Below are positions 31,519 to 42,365 of a stretch of 62,000 nt of DNA, piece by piece (the stretch's first letter is position 1; each line of letters starts with the position of its first letter). A program made the position numbers and the translations under genes. The stretch is from Mesostigma viride. Its lineage: Eukaryota > Streptophyta > Mesostigmatophyceae > Mesostigmatales > Mesostigmataceae. The notes under the pieces are model-generated. The model did no database searches and was not told the DNA's origin. It saw only the letters and a list, made by a program, of their open reading frames with translations. The DNA lies in NCBI GenBank assembly GCA_009746045.1, contig RPFO01000312.1, positions 2,041,279 to 2,103,278 of the forward strand, in the 5' to 3' direction.

Positions 31519-33581
31519 AGAGGTTTGAGACCTGCAACCACAGTGGCGTACACAGCTTTGTCCAGGTTAGCATTTGACAACCATGAATACAGCAGGTAGC
31601 TAGCAGGCAGACCCCTGAGATCAGGGTCCTTTTCTACAGCCAACCTATAATTCTTGCAATCAGTGGCATAGTCTTGCTTGTTGACCTGGTAAGCATTAAG
31701 CCAGTTGAAACCACGGATGGATTCAAACTGTGTCCTATCCACCAGCAAGTGCTTAAGCTCATCCATGAAGGCTGGCCACAATGCAATTGCTAGGTTAGGT
31801 GTCCCAGCCTTTTCTTGGTAAATCTGGACCAAGGTTTTAATGGCTGGGGCTGACCTATGGATGGTGGTGGATGCACGCAAGGCACTGAACCAGTTCTGGA
31901 CATTCAGAGACTCAAAACAGTAGTTCAGGCTAAACAAAAATTCCTTGGCCTGTTCCTGGGTGTAACCCTCAGGTAAGCCAGGGATTTCTATTTTAGATTC
32001 TTTTTGTTTTGGGTTAAACGTACCTTTGACCGGGTCCTTCTTTTCAGCCAAGAAAGTCTTGACTGCTTGTTGAAGATCAGCCTCCTCCATGTTCGCCCTG
32101 CCCCTTTCCAGCTGGGAGATACTGGCCAGGAGGCCATCCAGCTGGGTGCGCGACAGGTCGTCCATGGGGTTGGTGGCCATGGTCTTGAGCTGTGCCGTGA
32201 GTATGGCAAGCAGCTCTTGGACGTCCCCCTTAAGGGTGGGTGGGGTTGGGTCCACTGGGGTCCCTTTTGCCACCGCCTTGCTCTTATCTGACTGCCCTGG
32301 TGTGGGTGCAGTCTGCTGGGCCTCCGCAGAAGGTGGTTGTGTTCCAGCTTGCTGTGCTAGTGCAGTGGCTGGTGGTGTTCCAGCTGCAGGCGCAGGGTCT
32401 TGTTCCCCTTGCCTTACTCCACTGCTGGTAGGAAAACCCTTGGCCTGGCCAAGCTGCTGCAGCGCTGCTGCTTGGGCTGCCAGGCCGCCCTCACGGGCTA
32501 TCATGGCCTCTAGGAGTTTATTCTCCACCACCTTGCGGCGGTGGAGCTCCTGGGCATCCGGGTCACTTGGGGGTTTGCTGGGGGAGCTGGGGACAGTGCC
32601 CTGGCTCTTGCCCTGCAGCACCCTTGGTGACACGGCCCCTCCAACCACCCTTTGGCTCAAATCAGTGCCAGGGGTGGGGAGGGTATGTGCAGGGAGTGCA
32701 GGCGTTTCTGTTGCCTGCATCTTCTCCTGCAGCTTGGTCAGCTGCAACAGGAGGGAATTGAGTTGGTCCGCTGTTAGCGTGACCCCCTCGTCCCCCTGTG
32801 CAACAACCAGCTCATTGAAGAGGCGCTCATGGAGCACCTCTCCAGCTTGCATGGCAGCCAGCTGCTTTTCAGCAGTCATGTTGCGGGCCGCTGTCTTTTT
32901 GCGGTCCCGCTCTTGCTGTGCAAGACGGCGTGCCTCTACAAACTGGGCGGCGGCCTGTTCGACCGCCTGATTGAGTGGATTCATCTCAATCTCCCCATCA
33001 GAAACCCCTGGGGAGAGGGTGACCTCGTCATCAGACAGCTGAATGCTGCCGATGACGGGTCCTGGGACCTTCTTGGTCCGCATTTTGAACATGTATGCGT
33101 CCCTCTTCAGCTTCCTCTCGTACCCCCCCGCTTTCTGAGCGGATGAGGGGACGATCGGCACCCCCGCTTGTTCTCCACCGCTTTTGGCTATTCCGCCCTC
33201 CTCCTGAGGAGGTTGGGACGGTGCCTTAGCGGGGAGGTCAGCGGGGCTTGCCTGAGGGCTGGGGGACCGCATACTGCTTACGGATTTTTGCGAGCTAGCT
33301 GGGCTAGAAAAAACAGATTTTTCGGCCTGTTCGGCCAAGGAGGTTACCTGTTTTTGCAGGGCTGCCAGCTGCCGCTCTTGGGCGGCTGCCTTGACGCTTT
33401 GCTGAGCCATCGCTGTCGCTAGCTGCCTAGCCACTAGCTGTTCCTGCTCCGCCTGCGCCCTTCTTGCTTTTTTAATTTTCTTGGCCGCAGCCTTCTCCTC
33501 TACTGTTGGCACCGTCTGCCAGCCAGCATCATCTATCCGCTTCTTTTTGAATTTCAGGCCTGGCATAATAGGATCTCCCAT
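31149..33581 (-). CDS. Element 2 Gag
   Basis: 810 codons from ATG at 33581 (MGDPIMPGLKFKKKRID), 31 bp inside the 5' LTR edge, which is a very short leader. Residues about 25-95 are a Lys/Ala/Gln-rich coiled coil. 95-470 are mostly Pro/Ser/Gln-rich with short charged helices. About 530-730 is the best candidate for a capsid domain (WFSALRAS, FMDELKHLLVDRTQFES, SYLLYSWLSNANLDKA). The C terminus is Gln/Gly/Pro-rich. The zinc knuckle is not in this frame but in the -1 frame, reached at ACC CCC CCC (C8 run). The gag frame itself continues 120 bp beyond that to a TAG at 31149-31151, so both a short Gag and a Gag-Pol could be made. Confidence 0.85.
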   Translation of the reverse strand: MGDPIMPGLKFKKKRIDDAGWQTVPTVEEKAAAKKIKKARRAQAEQEQLVARQLATAMAQQSVKAAAQERQLAALQKQVTSLAEQAEKSVFSSPASSQKSVSSMRSPSPQASPADLPAKAPSQPPQEEGGIAKSGGEQAGVPIVPSSAQKAGGYERKLKRDAYMFKMRTKKVPGPVIGSIQLSDDEVTLSPGVSDGEIEMNPLNQAVEQAAAQFVEARRLAQQERDRKKTAARNMTAEKQLAAMQAGEVLHERLFNELVVAQGDEGVTLTADQLNSLLLQLTKLQEKMQATETPALPAHTLPTPGTDLSQRVVGGAVSPRVLQGKSQGTVPSSPSKPPSDPDAQELHRRKVVENKLLEAMIAREGGLAAQAAALQQLGQAKGFPTSSGVRQGEQDPAPAAGTPPATALAQQAGTQPPSAEAQQTAPTPGQSDKSKAVAKGTPVDPTPPTLKGDVQELLAILTAQLKTMATNPMDDLSRTQLDGLLASISQLERGRANMEEADLQQAVKTFLAEKKDPVKGTFNPKQKESKIEIPGLPEGYTQEQAKEFLFSLNYCFESLNVQNWFSALRASTTIHRSAPAIKTLVQIYQEKAGTPNLAIALWPAFMDELKHLLVDRTQFESIRGFNWLNAYQVNKQDYATDCKNYRLAVEKDPDLRGLPASYLLYSWLSNANLDKAVYATVVAGLKPLWNDFRAGMNHIQDCLTPLAIGAPSATPTPKVQQTQGKGQGKKRQLGGQQGGQSKKAKGNQPQGQPGQPAQLKPNQWRRPTPPTPAPPTPAPTAQPPMQVPRTSAPGVAPRDTSGRTASGTPQ
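31269..31280 (-). promoter_or_regulatory. Candidate -1 frameshift site (C8) in element 2
   Basis: The sense strand reads ACC CCC CCC ACA in the gag frame. Slipping back one base gives the frame of the zinc knuckles and integrase. C CCC CCC formally fits the X XXY YYZ slippery heptamer. A one-base homopolymer error would look the same. Confidence 0.35.
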
Positions 33582-33612
33582 GATTTTGTCTATGGTAAAC
33601 GACTTTAATTCA

Positions 33613-34055
33613 AGTTAATAAACGAGTGGACCTCTCAATGCTCAATGGCCTAACGCATGTGTTTATTACAATAAATCACAAGCCCCGCACCCAACGTGCA
33701 CAAGGGCATTTAGCATTGTCGACAAGCAACGCCCTGCCTGGCCGCCACGTCTGGAGCAGCCGACAGTGGCCGTTGGGCTCTGTGGTGCAGCCTGAGTGGC
33801 GCGACGCCACTGCTAGACTCTCAGGACCTTAGTCCAACGTCCGACACCTCAATGTCAGTCCCGAGTGGGTACTGGCGACGCCGTACCGCCAATCCTACTT
33901 GGGTACTGGCGTCCGTCACCAGGACTCGGCTATCGAATAGTCTAGCCTGACGAATCACATATAGCCGGGACTTCTGACCGAGCCTACACGTGCGAAACCC
34001 CAGATAGCACATTGCTATCTGGTACTTAGCCTATGTCCACGACTAGAGGCTAACT
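33613..34055 (-). repeat. Element 2 5' LTR
   Basis: 443 bp with AGTTA...TAACT ends. Inside, the sense strand continues TGAATTAAAGTCG. There is no TGG after the LTR, so no ordinary tRNA 3'-end primer site is visible. Confidence 0.93.
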
Positions 34056-34148
34056 CCAGTTTATGCCGGTTGTTTGGCAGATCGAGTCGTTACTTATGAA
34101 TATTGCATCCAATCCTCTTCACTCTTCTCATGCACTGCATGACACTTG

Positions 34149-37100
34149 CTGCTTGTGATTGCTTGTGATTGCTTGTGATTGCTTGTGATTGCTTGTGATT
34201 GCTTGTGATTGCTTGTGATTGCTTGTGATTGCTTGTGATTGCTTGTGGTTGCTTGTGATTGCTTGTGATTGCTTGTGATTGCTTGTGATTGCTTGTGATT
34301 GCTTGTGATTGCTTGTGATTGCTTGTGATTGCTTGTGATTGCTTGTGATTGCTTGTGATTGCTTGTGATTGCTTGTGATTGCTTGTGATTGCTTGTGATT
34401 GCTTGTGATTGCTTGTGATTGCTTGTGGTTGCTTGTGATTGCTTGTGATTGCTTGTGATTGCTTGTGCTTGCTTGTGGTTGCTTGTGATTGCTTGTGATT
34501 GCTTGTGATTGCTTGCGATTGCTTGTGATTGCTTGTGATTGCTTGTGATTGCTTGTGATTGCTTGTGTCAGATTGCTTGTGATTGCTTGTGATTGCTTGT
34601 GATTGCTTGTGATTGCTTGTGATTGCTTGTGATTGCTTGTGATTGCTTGTGCTTGCTTGTGCTTGCTTGTGATTGCTTGTGATTGCTTGTGATTGCTTGT
34701 GATTGCTTGTGATTGCTTGTGAATGCTTGTGATTGCTTGTGATTGCTTGTGATTGCTTGTGATTGCTTGTGATTGCTTGTGATTGCTTGTGATTGCTTGT
34801 GATTGCTTGTGTCAGATTGCTTGTGATTGCTTGTGATTGCTTGTGATTGCTTGTGATTGCTTGTGATTGCTTGTGATTGCTTGTGATTGCTTGTGATTGC
34901 TTGTGATTGCTTGTGATTGCTTGTGATTGCTTGTGATTGCTTGTGATTGCTTGTGATTGCTTGTGATTGCTTGTGATTGCTTGTGATTGCTTGTGGTTGC
35001 TTGTGATTGCTTGTGATTGCTTGTGGTTGCTTGTGATTGCTTGTGATTGCTTGTGATTGCTTGTGATTGCTTGTGATTGCTTGTGATTGCTTGTGATTGC
35101 TTGTGCTTGCTTGTGATTGCTTGTGATTGCTTGTGATTGCTTGTGATTGCTTGTGATTGCTTGTGATTGCTTGTGATTGCTTGTGATTGCTTGTGGTTGC
35201 TTGTGGTTGCTTGTGATTGCTTGTGATTGCTTGTGATTGCTTGTGATTGCTTGTGGTTGCTTGTGATTGCTTGTGATTGCTTGTGATTGCTTGTGATTGC
35301 TTGTGAATGCTTGTGATTGCTTGTGATTGCTTGTGATTGCTTGTGTCAGATTGCTTGTGTCAGATTGCTTAATTGTGTCAGATTGCTTGTGTCAGATTGC
35401 TTGTGATTGCTTGTGATTGCTTGTGATTGCTTGCGATTGCTTGTGATTGCTTGTGATTGCTTGTGATTGCTTGTGATTGCTTGTGATTGCTTGTGATTGC
35501 TTGTGGTTGCTTGTGATTGCTTGTGCTTGCTTGTGATTGCTTGTGATTGCTTGTGATTGCTTGTGATTGCTTGTGGTTGCTTGTGGTTGCTTGTGCTTGC
35601 TTGTGATTGCTTGTGATTGCTTGTGATTGCTTGTGATTGCTTGTGATTGCTTGTGATTGCTTGTGTCAGATTGCTTGTGATTGCTTGTGATTGCTTGTGA
35701 TTGCTTGTGATTGCTTGTGATTGCTTGTGATTGCTTGTGATTGCTTGTGATTGCTTGTGATTGCTTGTGATTGCTTGTGATTGCTTGTGATTGCTTGTGC
35801 TTGCTTGTGATTGCTTGTGATTGCTTGTGATTGCTTGTGATTGCTTGTGGTTGCTTGTGATTGCTTGTGATTGCTTGTGATTGCTTGTGATTGCTTGTGA
35901 TTGCTTGTGATTGCTTGTGATTGCTTGTGCTTGCTTGTGATTGCTTGTGATTGCTTGTGATTGCTTGTGATTGCTTGTGATTGCTTGTGATTGCTTGTGA
36001 TTGCTTGTGATTGTTTGTGGTTGCTTGTGGTTGCTTGTGATTGCTTGTGATTGCTTGTGATTGCTTGTGATTGCTTGTGGTTGCTTGTGATTGCTTGTGA
36101 TTGCTTGTGATTGCTTGTGCTTGCTTGTGATTGCTTGTGATTGCTTGTGATTGCTTGTGATTGCTTGTGTCAGATTGCTTGTGTCAGATTGCTTAATTGT
36201 GTCAGATTGCTTGTGTCAGATTGCTTGTGATTGCTTGTGTCAGATTGCTTGTGATTGCTTGTGATTGCTTGTGATTGCTTGCGATTGCTTGTGATTGCTT
36301 GTGATTGCTTGTGATTGCTTGTGATTGCTTGTGATTGCTTGTGCCGGCTTGTGATTGCTTGTGATTGCTTGTGCTTGCTTGTGATTGCTTGTGCTTGCTT
36401 GTGATTGCTTGTGTCAGATTGCTTGTGATTGCTTGTGATTGCTTGTGATTGCTTGTGATTGCTTGTGATTGCTTGTGATTGCTTGTGATTGCTTGTGAAT
36501 GCTTGTGATTGCTTGTGCTTGCTTGTGGTTGCTTGTTGTGCTTGCTTGTGATTGCTTGTGATTGCTTGTGATTGCTTGTGATTGCTTGTGATTGCTTGTG
36601 GTTGCTTGTGATTGCTTGTGGTTGCTTGTGATTGCTTGTGGTTGCTTGTGATTGCTTGTGGTTGCTTGTGCTTGCTTGTGGTTGCTTGTGATTGCTTGTG
36701 ATTGCTTGTGTCAGATTGCTTGTGTCAGATTGCTTGTGTCAGATTGCTTGTGATTGCTTGTGATTGCTTGTGATTGCTTGTGATTGCTTGTGCTTGCTTG
36801 TGATTGCTTGTGCTTGCTTGTGATTGCTTGTGATTGCTTGTGCTTGCTTGTGGTTGCTTGTGATTGCTTGTGATTGCTTGTGATTGCTTGTGATTGCTTG
36901 TGATTGCTTGTGATTGCTTGTGATTGCTTGTGCTTGCTTGTGATTGCCTGTGATTGCTTGTGATTGCTTGCGATTGCTTGTGATTGCTTGTGATTGCTTG
37001 TGATTGCTTGTGATTGCTTGTGATTGCTTAAGTGATTGCTTGTGAATGCTTGTGATTGCTTGTGCTTGCTTGTGGTTGCTTGTGCTTGCTTGTGATTGCT

Positions 37101-37499
37101 TGTGATTGCTTGTGATTGCTTGTGATTGCTTGTGATTGCTTGTGTCAGATTGCTTGTGATTGCTTGTGATTGCTTGTGATTGCTTGTGGTTGCTTGTGAT
37201 TGCTTGTGATTGCTTGTGATTGCTTGTGGTTGCTTGTGATTGCTTGTGATTGCTTGTGATTGCTTGTGATTGCTTGTGATTGCTTGTGATTGCTTGTGGT
37301 TGCTTGTGATTGCTTGTGGTTGCTTGTGATTGCTTGCGGTTGCTTGTGATTGCTTGTGGTTGCTTGTGCTTGCTTGTGATTGCTTGTGATTGCTTGTGAT
37401 TGCTTGTGTCAGATTGCTTGTGTCAGATTGCTTGTGTCAGATTGCTTGTGATTGCTTGTGATTGCTTGTGATTGCTTGTGATTGCTTGTGCTTGCTTGT
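34149..37499 (+). repeat. 10-bp satellite (GCTTGTGATT)n, left part
   Basis: About 3.35 kb, some 330 units of GCTTGTGATT. Variants are GCTTGTGGTT, GCTTGTGCTT, GCTTGTGAAT and a 14-bp form GCTTGTGTCAGATT. A marker block with GCTTAATTGTGTCAG recurs near 35365 and 36190, and a triple TCAG block near 36710 and 37405, so longer segments were duplicated inside the array. Frames through it are repeat products. The array is interrupted at 37500 by element 3 and resumes at 54350. Confidence 0.98.
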
Positions 37500-38116
37500 A
37501 GTTGTGAGGGTAAGAATGCCACGAATTCCGCCATGGTTCTTGCAGGAAGTTGCCTTTATTAATAATCAGGAAACACAGACGTAAGTCACGTCACTTCCAA
37601 GACTGCACGCAGCACAGGCGACTGGGTCGCAGTGCCAAGAGAACGTGCACGCAAGAACTAGCGTCCCGGTGTGACCAAGTCACTCATATAGCTTACTAGG
37701 GACGCGTCCAAGTATTCAGCTGCACTGTCACAGCTGAACTGTCAATCAATTGATTACACAGACTCTGGCACGCCTTTGGCGCGCAGATCTATCAATTGTC
37801 CATACGGCTAGTCCTGTGGACCTATCCGTACACTACTCCGCATCAATTGTCTCATAGGTCCTGGCGCGCTACAGCACGCCTACCTATCAATTGACCATCA
37901 AGTCCTGTACAAGTCCTGTCAACGTCCTGCGGACTATCAAAGTGACACTTGTACATCCTGTGTCCGTACGCGCCCACAGTGGCGCGCCGGGTACTGTCGG
38001 CACAGCCTAGGAAACGTCATAACTTTTACGTTCCTTAACCAAATGAGGCGTTCAAGGTGCCGTTGGAAAGAGCGTAACAATCTCTATCCACCTAACGTAA
38101 ATCCTTTACGTTAACT
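37500..38116 (-). repeat. Element 3 3' LTR
   Basis: 617 bp, plus strand starts AGTTGTGAGGGTAAG and ends TTTACGTTAACT. It differs from the other copy at two bases near 37618-37623. Confidence 0.97.
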
Positions 38117-38140
38117 CCAATCCCTTCTTTTCTTTAGGGA
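38117..38140 (-). promoter_or_regulatory. Element 3 polypurine tract
   Basis: Sense strand AAAGAAAAGAAGGGATTGG directly before the LTR start AGTTAACG. Confidence 0.8.
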
Positions 38141-39065
38141 TCACATCCCCTGCCAGGGACCCTTGAAGTAGCTTGAAATGTCCTTCACTCCAGCTTGAAG
38201 CTTGAACAGATGTCTTTAATGGCCATTGCCATTCCCCAGCCCTTTCTTTTAAGGAACTGGAAAAGAAACAGATCTGCCACAGGGAAAACCATTCCATGAG
38301 AAATGGATAAAAACCTATGGAAGTGGCATTACAGAGTACCACCAGATATTAGAAGCACACAAAATTAAATACATACAGGTTAATTCTATGAGGTCTTCTC
38401 CAGGAATTAATCCCATCACCTCGGTAGAGCCTCCAGTACAATGACCTTCTGGCGGTGAGTTACATTAATCCCAGATACTAATCCCATAAAACCCAGTACA
38501 TATTCAATATAAGTACAATAAATCCATGACAATTAAAATACCACTTGACAAAGTAAGGCGTATTACAATAGTTTGCCTGTCATTCTCTCAACAGGGGTCT
38601 ATTGGCGCCCGTCTTACGGCGCCCGTCTACTTGCCAGATGGTAAACTGCCACAGCAAACAAATGACAAAATGAAACACATAGGCAACAATTAAATCCTGC
38701 CCTGGGGAACTAGGGAAGTCTGAACAGGCAAACACCTGAACAGGCCAGCTTGTAGAAACATAATACCAGGGAATCGAACCCCGCCCTATAAACCCCAGAA
38801 TGAAGGTTCCCAGACCATTGTGAGAGGTATGTACAAATATACATTTCTTTTAAAATAGAATACATGGTCTGTAAGGGACCTGTCAACCTTGTGTAGTTAA
38901 CAGCATGAACCCCAGCCAAAACCTGGCTGTATCCTGATTAAAATCAGAGTGAGTGTACCATGGTCCATGAGCCTTAGTACAGACTAAAATACAGGTATTA
39001 TGCCAGTCACAATGCTGACACTACCACACAATCTGCTCTCCAATGCCCTATAACCAGGCACCAGC
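38141..39065 (-). other. Element 3 3' untranslated region
   Basis: About 0.9 kb between the pol stop and the polypurine tract, with no coding potential. GGGGTTCGATTCCC (minus strand, near 38770) resembles a tRNA T-arm or B box, but no cloverleaf forms. Confidence 0.6.
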
Positions 39066-39207
39066 TTAGACAGCTTGCTGAGATGGGTCCATCAGAGACT
39101 GAAGAACCTTGTATTGCACTGCTGCCTTCTGCACTAGCTTGGTCAAAGCATCAGCAGGATTGTCAACCCCAGGGATATGCTCAATATTGGCCAAGGAGGA
39201 CAACTCC
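39066..39207 (-). pseudogene. Element 3 RNase H C-terminal end (after TTAA insertion)
   Basis: The sense strand resumes with ELSSLANIEHIPGVDNPADA and ends SLMDPSQQAV at the stop (39066). It aligns with EMSYLAHLEHVPGVDNPADA of element 4. The missing junction to 41465-42306 is bridged exactly if the TTAA element and one TTAA are removed: LLLK then continues into ELSS. Confidence 0.9.
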
Positions 39208-39211
39208 TTAA

Positions 39212-39231
39212 GGGGTCCGGACACACCTGAA
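39212..39231 (+). repeat. Left terminal inverted repeat of the TTAA element
   Basis: GGGGTCCGGACACACCTGAA. Next to TTAA it creates CTTAAG at the junction. Confidence 0.95.
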
Positions 39232-41444
39232 CCCCCCCAAATTGAATACACATGTTTTGCACTCAATACCCATTCTGGCAATGCAAATTATGATGGGGGG
39301 CCATAAATATGACCCTTGGGCATGCATCTGGCTACTTTTTGAGTTCAAGGTCCATCACCATACATGTGCACGGAGCTATTTTTAGCGCGCACACCCCCTA
39401 ACAGCACGGATTGCCTAGGACAACCCCCCCACACTTGTGGACCAAACACCACATTTTTGTCAAATCCCCACCCAGACCAAAGAATGGAGCTAATTTGCAG
39501 CACCAAAATCGCACGTCTGGGCATACTTATGCAGTTTACCGAAAAATACGTCTTTTTTGTGACTAAAAAAAAAAAATCAAATCAAATACGCATGGGTTGG
39601 GCCCAGGGAGTCAAAAATAACTTCCACAGGGTGGGAATATCAATGGGACCAATTTTCAGCTCATTCTGACCACGTATGTGAACAGTTATGTTCTTTTGTA
39701 TGAAAAAAAAAATGCACGAAAATACGGTTTTATTCCAAATGGCTGCACCAATCACAACCTTGCCCACCACCAAGTGGGGCAAACAAGGTGCCAGCAAGTT
39801 ATTTATCATGCAAACTATCTTGGAATCAAAATTCAGGTCATTCTGAGCTAGACTGATGGCATAAACTAGTGTCCTCAACTGCCACCCCTCAACCCTAGTA
39901 TAGACTGGCATGAGCTCAAACATAACCCTTTTCATCACCTGCCCACCACAAATCATCAGAATCCTAACATAGACGGCTGCCAATTGAGTTATACAAACAG
40001 CCACCAAATGCAGGATCAAGCTGAGCATGAGCCTTGAGTACTAGAGAGGTCATTCATAGCATGCAGCACCACACTATGGTAGCATAGTTGGCAATCTTCA
40101 TTGGTAATAACAGAAATGTTTAGAGGCCCAAGCAACGTTCAATAGCAACAGAAACATGTGGGATTAGATGGGTGACTCGTACATGCTAGCCACACCCCAC
40201 ACCTCACCATGGTTGTAAACCATGCTCAACAATAAGGTGCATAAACAGCATGCTCATCTACACGTGCTATGCTGACTTAGAGTAGAGGATGATGCCTCAA
40301 TCAACCAGCAATAATAACACAATGTTCTAACCCTGCAGGTTCACATCACCCCGTTCAAAAACCAACCAACAAAACAGAACTGTAAGCGCAAACACAAAAT
40401 ACAGCAAAGCCATAAGAGAAATGGCTTGCAGCCATCCTCATAAGCATGGCTAGCATCCTTGAGAGCACATTGATTGTGAAGCATAGTGGCTGTGATCCAC
40501 AAATCTAAAGAGGACACACACGTAAGCATAGCTTACACATATACAAAGCATGGCCAGCAAGAGAAGTATAGCCACCTTGTTTCCCAGCACGTTGAGACGC
40601 ACGGTTCATATGCTCGCCAGCTTGTTGCATGCCGCCCTCGAGGCATGCCGGGGTACGTGTTGAATATGCAATATAAGCACTCTGCCATCCAAATCCTTCC
40701 ATATATCATTACATTAACGTAGCAGCTTACCTTGATATTACCCAATCCTAGACAGGATTTCAGAGCTTGCCACGCATAACGTAAGCGAATCGGTTGAAAG
40801 CTGCCGGAAAACTAGAGACGTGCATGCAGCAAGCGGCGAACAAAACAACGCACCCTTCCAGGAAACCGTGCTGAAAGCTTAGAATAAAGGGATTTCTAAA
40901 CGCAATAGACTTCGGGGGTAACCACTGGATAATAGACGTACAATGGCATGCTATCTTTCCTGACAAGGCGCGCAAGAAATGCCAGCCACCCATGGACGGG
41001 TTGACAGCGCATAAAGCAGGACCTGGCGTTTTCTTTCCGAAAATGACGAGGAAAAGTAATAAAATAAAAGGTTCTTTAACATTTTCAATCTCCCCGTTAA
41101 TGAACGTTGCTTTCTGCATCGCTAGGGACTAAGAACCTTTGTAATTATCGCTGTAGGCATGTATTGCTGCTTATTCGTTGCGGCAAGATTTCCGGGCCAG
41201 ACCCCCTCGCAAACGCGGATGAAAAATGGCATCGATCTCGTCAATAATGCATCTTCGGCAACGCAAGATCATGATGAAACTTTGATTTGACGCATCTGCA
41301 TAATTTTCTGCGGTCTTATTGCCATATTACTGCATTTATTACCTAACGCACGTCGCCATGGCCAACTTGGCGCAAGGGTTACGCGCATCGTGCACCACAA
41401 TTTCACGTGCCGGGTACCGGCGCGAATTTTTTGGCGCGAAATAA

Positions 41445-41464
41445 TTCCGGTGTGTCCGGACCCC
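41445..41464 (-). repeat. Right terminal inverted repeat of the TTAA element
   Basis: Reverse complement GGGGTCCGGACACACCGGAA. It matches the left TIR over 16 bp and then at three of four bases. Confidence 0.95.
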
Positions 41465-42306
41465 TTAAGAAGGAGATAATCCAAGTCCCTACTTCTGGCC
41501 ATCTGCCTGTGCACAAACTGCACCATCCCCATGGAGTCTGTTTTTAGAAGAGTGGTGACCTGAAGTGGCCAAGGAGTGTTAGAAGTCATCTGATGAAGCA
41601 ACTCCTTCAGATAAAGGCTTGTGTGAATGCCTTCACAAATAGCCCTGCATTCTGCCACATCACTGCTGACAGCCACCCGTTTGTGCAGGCGACTAAACCA
41701 GCTCACCAAACTCCCCAGGCCTTCCTGTCTGAGCACAAAGAGCCCTGCAGCCCTGCCCCTGACCTTGGAGACCTGCCTGCTGTCCATTGAGCTATCCACA
41801 TACAGCTCCATGCAAATGGGTTGTGATAAATCCACTGCAGACAACAGAATGCCAGATGAAGCCCTGACCTGGTCAGCCACCTTGGCAGACCCTAGCTCCA
41901 TCAGCATGTCATCAGGCAACCTGGCTATGACCATGAGGTCTGGCCTGGAAATGCCTGCCACCCAAGCAACCATGCCCCTCACCATGGGACACAGTGCCTG
42001 TGTGATGGTTGGAGGAAGCTTGCTAATGAGGGTCTCTTGATAGTCATTGCCCCCCACCAGCAGCATACGCCACTCTCCCCCCTTCTTCACCAGTGTGGCC
42101 TCCATGCCCACAAACAGCAGAGGCTCATTCTCCACCTGCCATTGCTCCCTACCCAGAGGAAACTTGGACTTAATGATGGAGATCAGCTCCTTAAGCCACG
42201 ACGTGGGAGCTATCAGATGTAGGTCATCCCCGTGCAGCGAAGCATACACTGGCAGGCCTTCCCATTGCCCCAGAAACAGACAGGGGTCTACAGGAGAGAC
42301 CTTCAA
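41465..42306 (-). pseudogene. Element 3 RT C-terminal half and RNase H
   Basis: Starts in VSPVDPCLFLGQWEGLPVYA and contains LHGDDLHLIA (HGDD box), MVAWVAGISRPDLM, then RNase H residues LYVDSSMDSR, AECRAICEG, KTDSMGMVQFVHRQ and SRDLDYLLLK. The reading frame then runs into the TTAA element, whose last codons (to 41269) are not element 3 sequence. It is separated from 42366-43133 by a frame break (ILKAWRA then stop, versus ILKGLEGLRSSP in element 4). Confidence 0.92.
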
Positions 42307-42365
42307 GTTGCAATGTTCCTTCAGGAAACGGTTGAGAGTCTCCCTCCAGATTATTGGACTTGACC

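Larger units (their letters stand above)
26746..34055 (-). mobile_element. Element 2: complete LTR element of the AGTT/AACT lineage
   Basis: 7,310 bp, minus strand. LTRs (26746-27192, 447 bp, and 33613-34055, 443 bp) differ by two substitutions and a 4-bp indel by eye. Ends are AGTTA...TAACT instead of TG...CA, and CCAGT is duplicated outside (26741-26745 and 34056-34060). Internal order on the sense strand is gag, zinc knuckles, integrase, retropepsin-like domain, RT and RNase H, so the protease is between IN and RT. Three ORFs in three frames are joined by -1 steps. The first step is at a C8 run that fits a slippery site. The alternative termini TGGACC...ACTCCA were rejected because they give no target duplication. 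Confidence 0.93.
39212..41464. mobile_element. Non-autonomous TIR element with TTAA target (2,253 bp)
   Basis: Ends are perfect inverted repeats GGGGTCCGGACACACC (39212-39227 and 41449-41464), extended by one mismatch and GAA. TTAA is duplicated at 39208-39211 and 41465-41468. The insertion splits the RNase H frame of element 3, and precise removal restores it. TTAA targeting is typical of piggyBac-like elements, though other superfamilies can use it. No transposase is recognised inside. The longest frame (39582-40028, minus, 148 codons) has no motif I know. It is therefore probably mobilised in trans. Confidence 0.9.

Noticed and set aside
32089-32970. 293-codon plus-strand ORF opposite element 2 gag
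   Set aside because: It is an antisense shadow of a compositionally biased gag; it has no domain and the sense frame is well explained.
26760-34058. Element 2 LTR ends as TGGACC...ACTCCA
   Set aside because: These ends form a tidy TGGA/TCCA inverted repeat but leave repeated sequence outside and give no target duplication. AGTTA...TAACT gives CCAGT on both sides.
34149-37499. Possible CRISPR-like array
   Set aside because: It is a direct tandem 10-bp satellite without unique spacers, in a eukaryotic context.
38757-38830. tRNA gene in the 3' region of element 3
   Set aside because: The T-arm-like GGGGTTCGATTCCC is good, but the acceptor stem pairs only in part and the anticodon arm does not pair.
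39582-40028. 148-codon minus-strand ORF inside the TTAA element as a transposase
   Set aside because: It has no DDD/DDE or zinc motif and is far shorter than known TTAA-element transposases.
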